From Desulfobacterales bacterium (GTDB lineage Bacteria; Desulfobacterota; Desulfobacteria; Desulfobacterales; SpSt-501), in contig JAUQXK010000047.1 in the NCBI GenBank assembly GCA_030834695.1, positions 1 through 58,378 of the forward strand: DNA of 58,378 nucleotides. The letters are read 5' to 3'. Both the position numbers and the translations under genes were made by a program. The notes beneath the pieces are model-generated. The model saw only the letters and a program-made list of their open reading frames with translations, was not told the origin of the DNA and did not search any database. How positions within the stretch are numbered: position 1 is the stretch's first letter; each line of letters starts with the position of its first letter. Positions 8,437-19,536 of this stretch are shown piece by piece.

Positions 8437-8886
8437 TCAGTTTTGAGAAAGGGTTCCCGGCAGCAAGGGGATATATCCGATGATTTCCCAGACAAACTCC
8501 GGAGGTTTGGCCGGCTTCTGGGACTTGCCATAGAAGATCGTGAAATTAAGCTCGCCGGCGCCCCGGGTTAAAATGACGGCGACCATCTCGGAGGCTACCT
8601 GCAGCGAGTCTTTGTGCCGTACTCTCAAGAATAGGAAGTAATTGCCATTCTCCATTTCGGGCGATTGGGCCTTCAAGACTCCCCGGCCTTTGTAGGTCAC
8701 ATTGTGTTCTTTTTCCTCGATTTCGAACTTGAAATCCTCGAGCTGGAACGGCGCCGGCTCGCGGAGCATGGTGTGCGAACATCCGGAAAAGACAACCGCC
8801 AGCAGCGCAAGCATGCTGGCCCAAAGGGCCCGTTTGCCCGAAGGCTTCCAGTGCGTGCCGGCTGAGCTAAAAGCTGGATGGGTCAT
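8437..8886 (-). CDS. Small lipoprotein of unknown function
   Basis: A 149-residue protein that I do not recognise. It has a short N-terminal region, a hydrophobic segment (LWASMLALLAVVF) and a lipobox ending SGC near residue 36, so it is probably a lipoprotein anchored in the envelope; the mature part is about 110 residues, mainly beta-strand-like, and contains a charged stretch (FKFEIEEKEHNVTYKG). The ATG at 8886 overlaps the stop codon of the upstream dehydrogenase as ATGA, so the two are translationally coupled. The in-frame extension upstream lies inside the dehydrogenase gene and is not coding. It is the last gene of the hydroxy-acid region. Confidence 0.7.
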   Translation of the reverse strand: MTHPAFSSAGTHWKPSGKRALWASMLALLAVVFSGCSHTMLREPAPFQLEDFKFEIEEKEHNVTYKGRGVLKAQSPEMENGNYFLFLRVRHKDSLQVASEMVAVILTRGAGELNFTIFYGKSQKPAKPPEFVWEIIGYIPLLPGTLSQN

Positions 8887-9758
8887 TTCATTCCGGAATG
8901 GTTTCGGATCATCCGCGCAACGGCGGAGACGTCCTCGTCGCCGTAGCCCTGGGAGATGAGGCCGTTTTCGATCTGCTCCACCAGAGCCGTGGCCGGCAGG
9001 AACACGCCCAACTCGCGCGCGGCCTCCATGGCGATGGCCAGATCCTTGCGGTGCAGGCGGACGCGGAATCCGAGCGGGTATTCGTTCTTGATCATGTTCG
9101 CGGCGCGGTAGTTCAGCACCCATGAGCCGGCCGCGCCGCCGGCCAGGGCCTGGACGACCTTTTCCATGTCCATCCCGGCCTTGAGCCCCAGGGCCATGCC
9201 CTCGGCCACCGCCAAATAGACGCCGGAGATGATCACCTGGTTGATGGCCTTGGTGAGCTGTCCGGCGCCGCAGGGTCCGACATGGGTGATGCTCTTGCCC
9301 ATGGCGGAGAGCACCGGCATGGCCTGCGCGACCGCCTCGGCTTCACCGCCGACCATGATGGTCAGGGTCCCCTTCTGAGCGCCTTCGGAGCCGCCGGACA
9401 CCGGTGCGTCCAGCATGCGGATGCCCTTCTCGGCCAGCCGGCCGGCCATGCGACGGGTGGCCGAGGGGCTGATGGTGGACATGTCCACCACTATGGCGCC
9501 GGCTTTCGCACCCTGGATGATGCCGTTTTCCCCGAGAACCACCGCTTCCACGTCGGGCGTGTCACTGACGCAGGTGATGACGATGTCCGCTTCCCGCGCG
9601 GCCTCCTTCGGCGAGACCGCTCGCCGGGCGCCCGCCCGGGCGACCGGTTCTTCCCGCTCGCGGCTGCGGTTGTGGACGGTCACCGGGTGTCCGGCCTTCA
9701 AAATGTTCAAGGCCATGGCCGCGCCCATGGTGCCCATGCCGATGAATGCGACGTTCAT
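8883..9758 (-). CDS. 3-hydroxyisobutyrate dehydrogenase-family oxidoreductase
   Basis: A 291-residue beta-hydroxyacid dehydrogenase: NAD(P)-binding GMGTMG at residues 7-12, substrate motif DAPVSGG at 117-123, and catalytic Lys170 in GAGQLTKAINQ. The family oxidises 3-hydroxyisobutyrate or related beta-hydroxy acids, or reduces tartronate semialdehyde (GarR/GlxR) to glycerate; sequence alone does not choose. The neighbouring GlcD-type flavoprotein and TRAP transporter fit either a glycolate/glycerate or a hydroxyisobutyrate role. The start at 9758 (MNVAFIGMG) has GGAG upstream and places the Rossmann motif correctly; the frame is open a little further upstream but that part falls in an intergenic repeat. 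Confidence 0.9.
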   Translation of the reverse strand: MNVAFIGMGTMGAAMALNILKAGHPVTVHNRSREREEPVARAGARRAVSPKEAAREADIVITCVSDTPDVEAVVLGENGIIQGAKAGAIVVDMSTISPSATRRMAGRLAEKGIRMLDAPVSGGSEGAQKGTLTIMVGGEAEAVAQAMPVLSAMGKSITHVGPCGAGQLTKAINQVIISGVYLAVAEGMALGLKAGMDMEKVVQALAGGAAGSWVLNYRAANMIKNEYPLGFRVRLHRKDLAIAMEAARELGVFLPATALVEQIENGLISQGYGDEDVSAVARMIRNHSGMK

Positions 9759-9778
9759 GCGTTGAGACTCTCCTTGAT

Positions 9779-9862
9779 GAGCGAATGAAGGGTTCAAGGG
9801 TTCAAGGGGTCAAGGGGTCAAGTGAAAAGGTGCATCCCTCATTCACTCGAACCCTCGGCCCC
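9779..9862. repeat. Intergenic inverted repeat with short tandem units
   Basis: The left arm GAGCGAATGAAGGGTTC runs into about four tandem copies of a TTCAAGGG/GTCAAGGG unit; the right arm (CCCTCATTCACTCGAACCCT) is the imperfect inverse of the left. It fills the gap between the dehydrogenase and the GlcD-type gene. It has the same architecture as the repeats at 27883-27958 and 46526-46590. Confidence 0.6.
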
Positions 9863-9877
9863 AGTAACCCTATTAGT

Positions 9878-11254
9878 CTAAAAAATCTTCCCCGGATTCA
9901 TCAGCCCCTTCGGGTCGATGAGATCCTTGATCTGCTTCATGAGCTGGTAGCTTTCACCGTGCTCGAGCGGCATGAACTTGCGCTTGCCGATTCCCACTCC
10001 GTGCTCGCCCGTGCAGGTGCCGCCCACCTGGATGGCCTTTTCGACGATGGCCTTGTTGATATCTTCGAGGCGGCCCCACTCGGTTTTGTCCTTCGGATCG
10101 CCTGCCATCACCACGTGCAGGTTGCCGTCGCCGGCGTGGCCGAAGACGTACCCGATGGATTGCCGCTCATCGACCGCTTTCTGCGAAAACACCACCATCT
10201 CCGGGTAGCGTGAAATCGGAACGGCCGCATCCACGATAAGGGTCTCTTTCTTGGGGTGGGCGCGATGGATGGTCTCCCAGGCTTCGTGGCGGGCGCGCCA
10301 GAGCTCCTTGCGGGGGCCTTCCTCGGTGGCGTAGTTGAAACCGACGGCGCCGCACTCCTCGCACAGCTCCTTGGCGAGCTGGGCGGTTTCATCCAGAGCG
10401 GTGGCGCTGACGGCGTGAAACTCGCAGAAGAGCGACGGCACCTCGGGCAATCCGAGCCCTTTTTCGTTGTTCATCAGCCGGATCAGACCGGGCGGGAGCA
10501 GTTCCAGGGCCGCCGGCCCCAGGCCCGAGCCGATCATGACGGCCACGGCCTCGGAGGCCTTCTCCAGGTCGGGGAACCGAACGGTGGCGGCCAGGTAGTG
10601 GCTGGGAATGCCGGTCAGCTTCAGGGTGGCGGCGGTGACGATGCCGAGCGTGCCCTCCGAGCCGACGAAGAGCCGGGTCAGGTCGAAGCCGGCCGAGGAT
10701 TTGGGCGCCTTGCAGCCGGTGTGGATGACCTTGCCCGGGGGCAGCACCACGGTCAGACGCATCACGTAGTCCTTGGTGGCGCCGTACTTGACGGTCTGCA
10801 CGCCGGAGGCGTTGTTGGCGATCATGCCGCCGATGGTGGCGTCGGCGCCGGGATCCGGCGGGAAGAACAAGCCGTGCTTGCCGGTCTGGCGATTCAGCTC
10901 CTTGCGCAGCACCCCGGGCTCCACATCGGCCTGCAGGTCCTGCGGCCGGATCTCCAGGATGCGGTTCATGCGGGTCATGTCAATAACGAGCCCGCCCCGC
11001 GTGGGCACCGGGTTGCCCTCGGTGCTGGTGCCGGCTCCCCAGGGCGTGACCGGCACGTCCCGTTCGTACGCCCAGGCCAGGATGCGCGCGACCTCCTCGG
11101 TCGACTCCGGCCAGATGATGCCGGCCGGCAGGGTGCCCTGGTGGGGGGAGATGTCGTGCAGGTGCAGCTCCCGGTTGGACTGTCCGGTGGAGAAGCGGTC
11201 CGGGCTCACCAGGGCGGCGAGTTCTGCAGTTTGCTGGGAAGTGAATTCTTTCAT
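9878..11254 (-). CDS. FAD-binding 2-hydroxy acid dehydrogenase (GlcD type)
   Basis: A 458-residue flavoprotein of the GlcD/D-lactate dehydrogenase family. The N-terminal FAD-binding domain shows PVTPWGAGTSTEGNPVP and GGMIANNASGVQTVKYG; the C-terminal FAD-oxidase domain ends with the typical GEHGVGIGKRKFM and DPKGLMNPGKIF. It oxidises a D-2-hydroxy acid such as glycolate or D-lactate and passes electrons to an unidentified acceptor; no GlcF Fe-S partner lies beside it. ATG at 11254 follows GGAGGG. A terminator separates it from the TRAP permease genes upstream, so it probably has its own promoter. Confidence 0.92.
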   Translation of the reverse strand: MKEFTSQQTAELAALVSPDRFSTGQSNRELHLHDISPHQGTLPAGIIWPESTEEVARILAWAYERDVPVTPWGAGTSTEGNPVPTRGGLVIDMTRMNRILEIRPQDLQADVEPGVLRKELNRQTGKHGLFFPPDPGADATIGGMIANNASGVQTVKYGATKDYVMRLTVVLPPGKVIHTGCKAPKSSAGFDLTRLFVGSEGTLGIVTAATLKLTGIPSHYLAATVRFPDLEKASEAVAVMIGSGLGPAALELLPPGLIRLMNNEKGLGLPEVPSLFCEFHAVSATALDETAQLAKELCEECGAVGFNYATEEGPRKELWRARHEAWETIHRAHPKKETLIVDAAVPISRYPEMVVFSQKAVDERQSIGYVFGHAGDGNLHVVMAGDPKDKTEWGRLEDINKAIVEKAIQVGGTCTGEHGVGIGKRKFMPLEHGESYQLMKQIKDLIDPKGLMNPGKIF

Positions 11255-11272
11255 TTAAATCCCTCCGGCATA

Positions 11273-11305
11273 AAATCGGGAGCAAGTTTTTCCTGCTCCC
11301 GATTT
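11273..11305 (-). terminator. Rho-independent terminator after the second dctM
   Basis: Perfect 12-bp stem AAATCGGGAGCA / TGCTCCCGATTT with a 9-base loop. Read on the minus strand it directly follows the stop codon at 11306 and continues into TTTTATG. It ends the TRAP operon before the GlcD-type gene. Confidence 0.8.
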
Positions 11306-12610
11306 TTATTTGTAGATCAGCGACGGGAACCAGGTCGTCAGCGGCGGCCAGTAGCAGGCGATCAGCAGCGCCGCGATGGCTACCACCACCAGCGGCATCA
11401 CGGCCCGGCCCACCTGGCCGAGCGGCAGGCCGGAGATTCCGCAGCTCACGAACAAACAAATTCCGACCGGCGGAGTCAGCATGCCGATGGCCAGATTCAC
11501 CACCATGAGCACGCCGAACTGGATCGGGTCGACCCCCATCTGCGGGGTGATGGCCGCGAGCACCGGCACGAGCAGAATCAGGGCAGCCGTGGTTTCCATG
11601 ATGCAGCCGATGATCAGCAGCCCCGCCATGACCAGCAGCAGCAGCCCCCAGGGCGGCAGCGCCAGCGAGTTGATAACGGATTGAACCAGCATGGGGGTCT
11701 GTTTCATCGCCACCAGCCAGGTGAATACCTTGGCCATGGCGATGATGAAGAGGATGGTGGCGGCCACGATCTGGGAGCGGACGATGAGATTCGGCATGTC
11801 GCTCCACTTGATCTGCCGGTTGACGGCCATGGCGACGAACAGGGCGTAGAAAACCGCCAGGGCGGCCGCCTCCGTGACCGTGACGACGCCGGTGAGGATC
11901 CCGCCCAGGACGATGACCGGCGCCCCCAGGGACCAGATCGCCTCCTTGAGGCACACCCAGATCCGTTTCAGGGAAAAGGACTGGCGCGTACCGTAGCCGT
12001 GGCGCCAGGCAAACCAGATGGCAACCCCCATGAAGCTCAGCCCGAACAACACCCCCACCAGCATGCCGCCGGCAAACAGCTTGGCGATGGAGACATTGGT
12101 CAGGAAGCCGAAGATCACCATGGGGATGGACGGCGGGATGATAACGCCGATGGACCCGCCCGCCGCCACCACGGCCGCCGAGAACGCGGGCGGGTAGCCC
12201 TGGCGGACCATGGCCGGTATGGCGATGGCGCCCAGTGCGGCCGTGTCCGCCGCGGCTGACCCGGAGATGCCGGCAAAGAACATGGAGGCGACGATCACCG
12301 CGCAGGCCAGACCGCCCGGCACCCAGCCAACCAGGCTATCGGAGAAGTCGATCAGCTGGCGTGAGATCCCGCCGGTTTCCATGATCGAGCCGGCCAGCAT
12401 GAACAGCGGAATTGCCAGCAGGTCGAAGGAGTCGACACCGGCGAAAAGCAACTGGACAATCGTCTGCCCCAGGGCCGGGATCGGGACGCCGGCGGGGAAG
12501 ACCCCGGGCGTCAGCATGAAGCCGATGGCCGGCAGCCCGATGGAAAGCGCGATGGGCAGGCCGAGAGCGATCAGGACAAAGAGGCATGCGAAAAGCAGAA
12601 GGACGATCAT
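11306..12610 (-). CDS. dctM: TRAP transporter large permease (DctM), second system
   Basis: A 434-residue DctM-family membrane protein with about 12 hydrophobic segments. Conserved family elements include LPIALSIGLPAIGF near the N-terminus, the GSIGVIIPPSIPMVIFG segment and the C-terminal LTPPVGICLFVSCGISG. The start at 12610 (MIVLLLFACLFV) overlaps the small permease stop by four bases (ATGA). It forms a complete carrier with the dctQ and dctP genes upstream. Given the linkage to lactate dehydrogenase genes, a hydroxy-acid substrate is likely but not shown. Confidence 0.95.
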   Translation of the reverse strand: MIVLLLFACLFVLIALGLPIALSIGLPAIGFMLTPGVFPAGVPIPALGQTIVQLLFAGVDSFDLLAIPLFMLAGSIMETGGISRQLIDFSDSLVGWVPGGLACAVIVASMFFAGISGSAAADTAALGAIAIPAMVRQGYPPAFSAAVVAAGGSIGVIIPPSIPMVIFGFLTNVSIAKLFAGGMLVGVLFGLSFMGVAIWFAWRHGYGTRQSFSLKRIWVCLKEAIWSLGAPVIVLGGILTGVVTVTEAAALAVFYALFVAMAVNRQIKWSDMPNLIVRSQIVAATILFIIAMAKVFTWLVAMKQTPMLVQSVINSLALPPWGLLLLVMAGLLIIGCIMETTAALILLVPVLAAITPQMGVDPIQFGVLMVVNLAIGMLTPPVGICLFVSCGISGLPLGQVGRAVMPLVVVAIAALLIACYWPPLTTWFPSLIYK

Positions 12611-13083
12611 GGCGTTTTCCCTTCAAGGGTGCGGGCCATGTCCGCCAGCACGTGCAGAACAAAGATTACGGAAGCGATCGGAATTACGGCAAAGGGGATC
12701 GCCATCGGGATCTGCAGCGAAGACGACGTGTGCTCAGCCGCTTTAACCGTATAGGCGGCACCGAACCAGGCGATCAGACCGAAGCAGGCGAGGGTCAGAA
12801 CCTGCAGGCCGACCACGATGGCCTGCTGGATCGTGGGCCCGAGTTTGTGCCCGAAACCCTTCAATCCGATGAAGCTCGCACGCTTGTAGGCGACCGTGCC
12901 GCCCAGGAAAGTGATGGCAACCAGCAGGTGCCGGCTGACTTCTTCGGACCAGCCCAGGGAGGCGCCCGCGTACCGGAAGACCACCTGGGCGAATAAAATA
13001 ATGCAGATGGCGGCCCCGATTACAAACAAGACTTTTTCAACCAGCGCGTTGATGGTCCGGCTGGTGCGTTCCAGCAAAGTCAT
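12607..13083 (-). CDS. dctQ: TRAP transporter small permease (DctQ), second system
   Basis: A 158-residue four-helix DctQ subunit. Helix 1 (VEKVLFVIGAAICIILFAQVV) is followed by the signature FRYAGASLGWSEEVSRHL, the most conserved part of the family. It overlaps dctM by four bases and is 176 bases downstream of dctP, a gap that holds a REP pair. That insertion separates the binding protein from the permease, which may allow different expression levels of the two parts. Confidence 0.94.
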   Translation of the reverse strand: MTLLERTSRTINALVEKVLFVIGAAICIILFAQVVFRYAGASLGWSEEVSRHLLVAITFLGGTVAYKRASFIGLKGFGHKLGPTIQQAIVVGLQVLTLACFGLIAWFGAAYTVKAAEHTSSSLQIPMAIPFAVIPIASVIFVLHVLADMARTLEGKTP

Positions 13084-13146
13084 CCGATGCTCCCGATGGG
13101 CATTGCGTGTTTACAAAGAAATAATTCTAGCTGGTACCCAAAATGG

Positions 13147-13201
13147 TTGTGGGAGCGGCTTACCAGCCGCGACGCCCGTGGCCGAAAGCCACTCCCACAA
13201 G
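13147..13201. repeat. REP pair (TGTGGGAGCGGC family), copy 1
   Basis: TTGTGGGAGCGGCTTACCAG and, inverted, GGCCGAAAGCCACTCCCACA form two REP-like arms in opposite orientation. The same GTGGGAGCGGC core occurs at 15719-15771, 24654-24680 and 26737-26792. It lies between dctP and dctQ. Confidence 0.75.
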
Positions 13202-13259
13202 AAAAAATTCCGAGCGGTGAGGGGTGCCGATCACTCCGACCGACACCTTCTGACCGGCG

Positions 13260-14234
13260 TTACTTAACCGCCTGCTGGATCTGCTCCACCAGCTTCTTGG
13301 TGTCTCCGGAGGCTGATTCGATCACCGGGGCGGTCGCCTTGCGGAAAGCCTCCAGATCGGGCTTGTCCTCGACCTGCATGCCGGCCGCTTTCAGCTCGGC
13401 GATCTGCCGGGCTTCGTTGTCGCGGATGTGGCTGCGGCCCTGCAGAGAGGCCGAACGCGCACAGTCCATGACCACCTTGCGCTCCGCAGCGGGCAGCCCA
13501 TCGATGAACGCTTTGTTCGCCACGAAGACCAGGGCCGAATACACGTGCCGGGAGAGCGTCAGGTACTTCTGCCCGGCTTCCGGCAGTTTGGAGCCGTGAA
13601 TGACCGAAATCGGGTTCTCCTGGCCGTCGATGACGCCCTGCTGGAGCTGCGTAAAAATGGGCCAGGCCATGGGCGTGGGGTTGGCCCCGATGGCGCGCCA
13701 GATGGCCAGGTGGGTGGGCGCCTCCATGGTGCGGATTTTCAGGGCCTTGAGGTCCTCGGGCGTCTTGACGGGGCGCTTGGAGTTGGTGACGTTGCGGAAC
13801 CCGTTGTCCAGGTAAGCCAGCGCCACGAAGCCGGATTTCTCGAACTTCTTGCCGAGTTCCTGGCCGATCGGTCCGTCGAGCACTTTGTCGGCCGCCTCAT
13901 AGGAGGGGAAGACAAACGGCATCTCCAGGGCCTTGATCTCGGGCACGAAGGCCTCGATGGGCCCGGTGGTGCAGACCGACATCTGGGTGGTGCCGAGCTG
14001 GATCTGCTGCAGCACCTGGGTCTCGCTGCCCAGACTGGCCGAGTGATGAACCGCCACGGTCAGCTTGCCGGGCGCGGCCTTTTCCACGCACTCCTTGAAC
14101 CAGAAGGCCGCTTTGGTGTGGACAAGGTCCTGGTTGGTGACCGTAGCGATGTTGATCTGGGTCTGGGCCAGGGCTCCGCCGGTAAAGCCGATCAGGCAAA
14201 GGCCGACAATGACTGCCATCATCCGTGAACGCAT
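13260..14234 (-). CDS. dctP: TRAP transporter substrate-binding protein (DctP), second system
   Basis: A 324-residue DctP-family periplasmic binding protein. A signal peptide (MAVIVGLCLIGFTGGALAQT) is followed by the conserved core: LEMPFVFPSYEAADKVLDG, then LKALKIRTMEAPTHLAIWRA, which carries the Arg that binds the substrate carboxylate, and the GVIDGQENPISVI segment. The ATG at 14234 follows GGAGGGAG. The 12-mer ATACAAAAGGAG occurs twice just upstream, the nearer one supplying the Shine-Dalgarno. The frame remains open far upstream inside the MFS gene, which is an artefact of base composition. It is the first gene of the second TRAP transporter. Confidence 0.95.
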   Translation of the reverse strand: MRSRMMAVIVGLCLIGFTGGALAQTQINIATVTNQDLVHTKAAFWFKECVEKAAPGKLTVAVHHSASLGSETQVLQQIQLGTTQMSVCTTGPIEAFVPEIKALEMPFVFPSYEAADKVLDGPIGQELGKKFEKSGFVALAYLDNGFRNVTNSKRPVKTPEDLKALKIRTMEAPTHLAIWRAIGANPTPMAWPIFTQLQQGVIDGQENPISVIHGSKLPEAGQKYLTLSRHVYSALVFVANKAFIDGLPAAERKVVMDCARSASLQGRSHIRDNEARQIAELKAAGMQVEDKPDLEAFRKATAPVIESASGDTKKLVEQIQQAVK

Positions 14235-14350
14235 AGAACTCCCTCCTTTTGTATGAATCGAGAAACTCCTTTTGTATAACGCCTGGATCATTCGGATGCG
14301 CTGAGGATTAGTAGAAATCTCATCCGGTGTCAACCGGACCTGAACCGACA

Positions 14351-15646
14351 TCAGGCCATCTGCCGGCCGAAGGTCTCCCGGGTGAAGCACAGAAGCACCA
14401 GCGCGATCAGGATCCAGGCCATCATCAACCCGAAGCCCGCCTGATAGGCGTCCCGGCTGTAAATGCGCACGCCATCCATGACCGCGCCTTCCCAGCGCCG
14501 GTCGAGCATCCAACCCACGGCGGGCTGCAGCACGGTGGCGCCCAGCATGATGCCCATGTTGATCACGCCGGAGATGGTGCCTGCCAGGTGCGCCGGAACG
14601 GATTCTTTGGCGAACGACCAACAGATGATGAAGCTCGCCGAGCACAACCCGGTGGCAGCGGCCAGGACCGTGAGCTGCCCCGGCGAAAGCCCGGGAGCGT
14701 AAAAAAGTGCGGCCCAGCCGAAGCCCGCCAGGATCTGTCCGATGATCATCAGCGGCTTGCGGCGGCCCAGCCGGTCGGACAGCCATCCGAACACCGGGCT
14801 CGCCGACGCCCAGCAGATCATCAGCAGCGAGGTCAGGGAGGCCGCCCGGGCGGTGGAAAGGCCGTAGTGGGTGGTCAGATAGGGTACCCCCCAAAGGCCG
14901 CAGAACGTCAGCACCGATCCCACCAGGCTGGCCGGAATGAAGAAGAGCAGCCGGGTGTTGGCATACCGGAACACCTGGCCGATGCCGGCCCAAGCGCTCA
15001 CGCGTGCCGTCAGCCCGGTCTGGGTTGCAGGCGGCGCGTAGCTGCGATAACCCCTCTCCCTCGGTTCGTCGCGGACCAGCACCCAGGTCACGGCGGCGAT
15101 CAGGCCGGTGACTGCCGCGGCGGCCAGCATGACCGGCCGCCAGCCGAACCCATCCACCAGCAGCCGCAGCGGCACGCCCGCCGTCACCGCTCCCAGGATG
15201 CCGGCCAGCAGCCCCAGCCCCGAAATCATGGAAAAATACCCGACCGGGAACCAGCTCACCGCCAGTTTGAGAGTCACCACATAGGCCACCGACACGCATC
15301 CGCCGATAAACAGCCGACCGACGCAGGCCCAGGTCATGCTCGGCGATAGCGCGAAAAAGGCCGCGCCGATCGCCGATCCCAGGGCGCCGGCGGTAAGCAG
15401 GCGCCGCGGGCCCCAGCTGTCCACGAGAACCCCGGTGGGGATCTGCATCAGCCAGTAGCTGTAGAAGTAGAAGCCCGAGAGATTGCCCAGGGCGGCGGCG
15501 CTGATGTCGAAGTCGCGCATCAACTCACGGGTCATGACGGCCGGCGCCAGGCGGTGGAAGAAGCCGATGACATAGAACAGAGAGGCGAGACCCCAGATGA
15601 GCCAAGCGAGGCGCAGGGGAGGATATTGATCGGGTTTTGACTTCAA
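14351..15646 (-). CDS. MFS transporter
   Basis: A 431-residue major facilitator superfamily carrier with 12 predicted helices. The loop 2-3 motif appears as GVLVDSWGPRRLL and the equivalent in the second half as GWLSDRLGRRKPLM. The N-terminus (LAWLIWGLASLFYVIGFFHR) and the RLAPAVMTRELMRDF stretch are typical of the anion:cation or sugar-acid symporter-like branch. It is placed between the D-lactate dehydrogenase and the second TRAP transporter on the same strand, so an organic acid such as lactate is a plausible substrate. A short hairpin (TCCGGT-GTCA-ACCGGA, 14323-14338) follows its stop. Confidence 0.92.
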   Translation of the reverse strand: MKSKPDQYPPLRLAWLIWGLASLFYVIGFFHRLAPAVMTRELMRDFDISAAALGNLSGFYFYSYWLMQIPTGVLVDSWGPRRLLTAGALGSAIGAAFFALSPSMTWACVGRLFIGGCVSVAYVVTLKLAVSWFPVGYFSMISGLGLLAGILGAVTAGVPLRLLVDGFGWRPVMLAAAAVTGLIAAVTWVLVRDEPRERGYRSYAPPATQTGLTARVSAWAGIGQVFRYANTRLLFFIPASLVGSVLTFCGLWGVPYLTTHYGLSTARAASLTSLLMICWASASPVFGWLSDRLGRRKPLMIIGQILAGFGWAALFYAPGLSPGQLTVLAAATGLCSASFIICWSFAKESVPAHLAGTISGVINMGIMLGATVLQPAVGWMLDRRWEGAVMDGVRIYSRDAYQAGFGLMMAWILIALVLLCFTRETFGRQMA

Positions 15647-15656
15647 TATGGAAAAA

Positions 15657-15852
15657 CGTTTTAAGTTTTAAGCAGGCCGTGGCGCACGGCGTCACTTTAT
15701 CGACCAGAAAGTTTTTATTTGTGGGTGAGGCTTTCAGGCTCGATAATCGCGGCTGGAAAGCCGCTCCCACAGAAAAAGACCTAACTTGCTTGGAAACGAA
15801 AAGAAAAAGCCGATCGCCACCGATTCGATTTCTCTTCCTTAACACGTAAAAC

Positions 15853-15867
<15 letters not shown>
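15657..15867. repeat. Composite intergenic element with TTTTAAG arms, copy 1
   Basis: The outer arms are CGTTTTAAGTTTTAAG (left) and AACACGTAAAACTTAAAAC plus one further unit (right), inverted relative to each other. The centre (15719-15771) is a REP pair. The same outer arms and REP core are found at 26629-26860. The right arm overlaps the 3' end of the neighbouring dehydrogenase gene and supplies its last codons and TAA stop. Confidence 0.7.
15719..15771. repeat. REP pair, copy 2
   Basis: TTGTGGGTGAGGCTTTCAGG and, inverted, GGCTGGAAAGCCGCTCCCAC separated by a short AT stretch; the right-hand arm is a full match to the core of the other copies. It forms the centre of the composite element. 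Confidence 0.75.
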
Positions 15868-18699
<2,832 letters not shown>

Positions 18700-18873
18700 G
18701 AGATGGGTCCGTAGGCTGGGTGGCCAGGGTTCGAAACAGATTGGATTATCGAGCGTCCAACGCGTTGACGAGCAGATGCTGGATAGGCGCTGCGCACGAT
18801 ACGATATGCCCGATAAAAGCAAGACCCGCGGCGTTTCACCATTTATCCAGCATCGAGCATCCAGTATCCGTTA

Positions 18874-19536
18874 TCAATCATCAAGAATGAACACGATCAA
18901 CTCCTTCGGCCCGTGCACCCCGAAGGCCAGGGTGAGCTCGATGTCCGCGGTCTTGGACGGGCCGGAAATGAGAAGCAGATTGGTCGGCATGTCCGCCGAC
19001 CACCGGCCATCCTGCATGGCCTCGCTCAGGGAGGGGTGGATCGCCTCCGCCGCCAGGACGGCGATGTGAACCGGCGGGACCAGGGACATCAAGCGGGGCT
19101 CCGCACGGGTCGGCCGCAGGATCAGTGCGCCCGTGTCCGCCACGGCACCGGCCGCGGTCGTGACGGCGGCGTCCACGGCAAAGATCCGTTCCTTGAACGA
19201 TTCGACCGTCTCGCTGTAGGCCACCAGCTCCGGCAGCCCGGCGGCATCCTGCTGCCGGGCTTCGGCCAGCGCGGCGCCGAGGCCGGTCTCGGGGGCATAG
19301 AGCAGGGTCTTGATCGCCCGCGCTTGGAGCACCTCCCGCAGCCGAGGGATCCATTCGGCGGCGGGCAGCACGTGCACCTCGGTGCGCATGGCCTCCAGCA
19401 ACGACTTCAACCGGCCGACCCGGGCGCCGCGGTCCGGGTCGGCCGCAGTGGAGGCCGGAGCATCGGGTCTCGGGGCCTCCTGCCGGGGGGCGTTTCGCAG
19501 GCGCTCCAGGATGCGGTCGCGGGCGGTGTCACTCAT
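18874..19536 (-). CDS. lutC: Lactate utilization protein C
   Basis: A 220-residue LutC/YkgG-family protein. The N-terminal helix (ARDRILERLRNAP) is followed by a Rossmann-like domain with VTTAAGAVADTGALIL and VPPVHIAVLAAEAIHP, and the ISGPSKTADIELTLAFGVHGPK signature near the end, which is diagnostic. With LutA and LutB it forms an L-lactate-oxidising complex linked to the membrane quinone pool. The start at 19536 overlaps the lutB stop by eight bases. It is the third gene of lutABC. Confidence 0.95.
   Translation of the reverse strand: MSDTARDRILERLRNAPRQEAPRPDAPASTAADPDRGARVGRLKSLLEAMRTEVHVLPAAEWIPRLREVLQARAIKTLLYAPETGLGAALAEARQQDAAGLPELVAYSETVESFKERIFAVDAAVTTAAGAVADTGALILRPTRAEPRLMSLVPPVHIAVLAAEAIHPSLSEAMQDGRWSADMPTNLLLISGPSKTADIELTLAFGVHGPKELIVFILDD

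Noticed and set aside
9779-9862. The tandem TTCAAGGG units as a CRISPR or VNTR array
   Set aside because: The units are only 8-9 bases with no spacers, and the tract has an inverted partner, so it is a hairpin-forming intergenic repeat.
10256-12259. A 667-codon open frame on the plus strand across the GlcD and dctM genes
   Set aside because: It spans two real genes and a terminator and reads as low-complexity Gly/Arg/His-rich sequence with no family features.
13260-15299. Upstream extension of the second dctP gene through the MFS gene
   Set aside because: The extension is out of frame with the MFS gene and lacks features; the signal peptide and Shine-Dalgarno fix the start at 14234.
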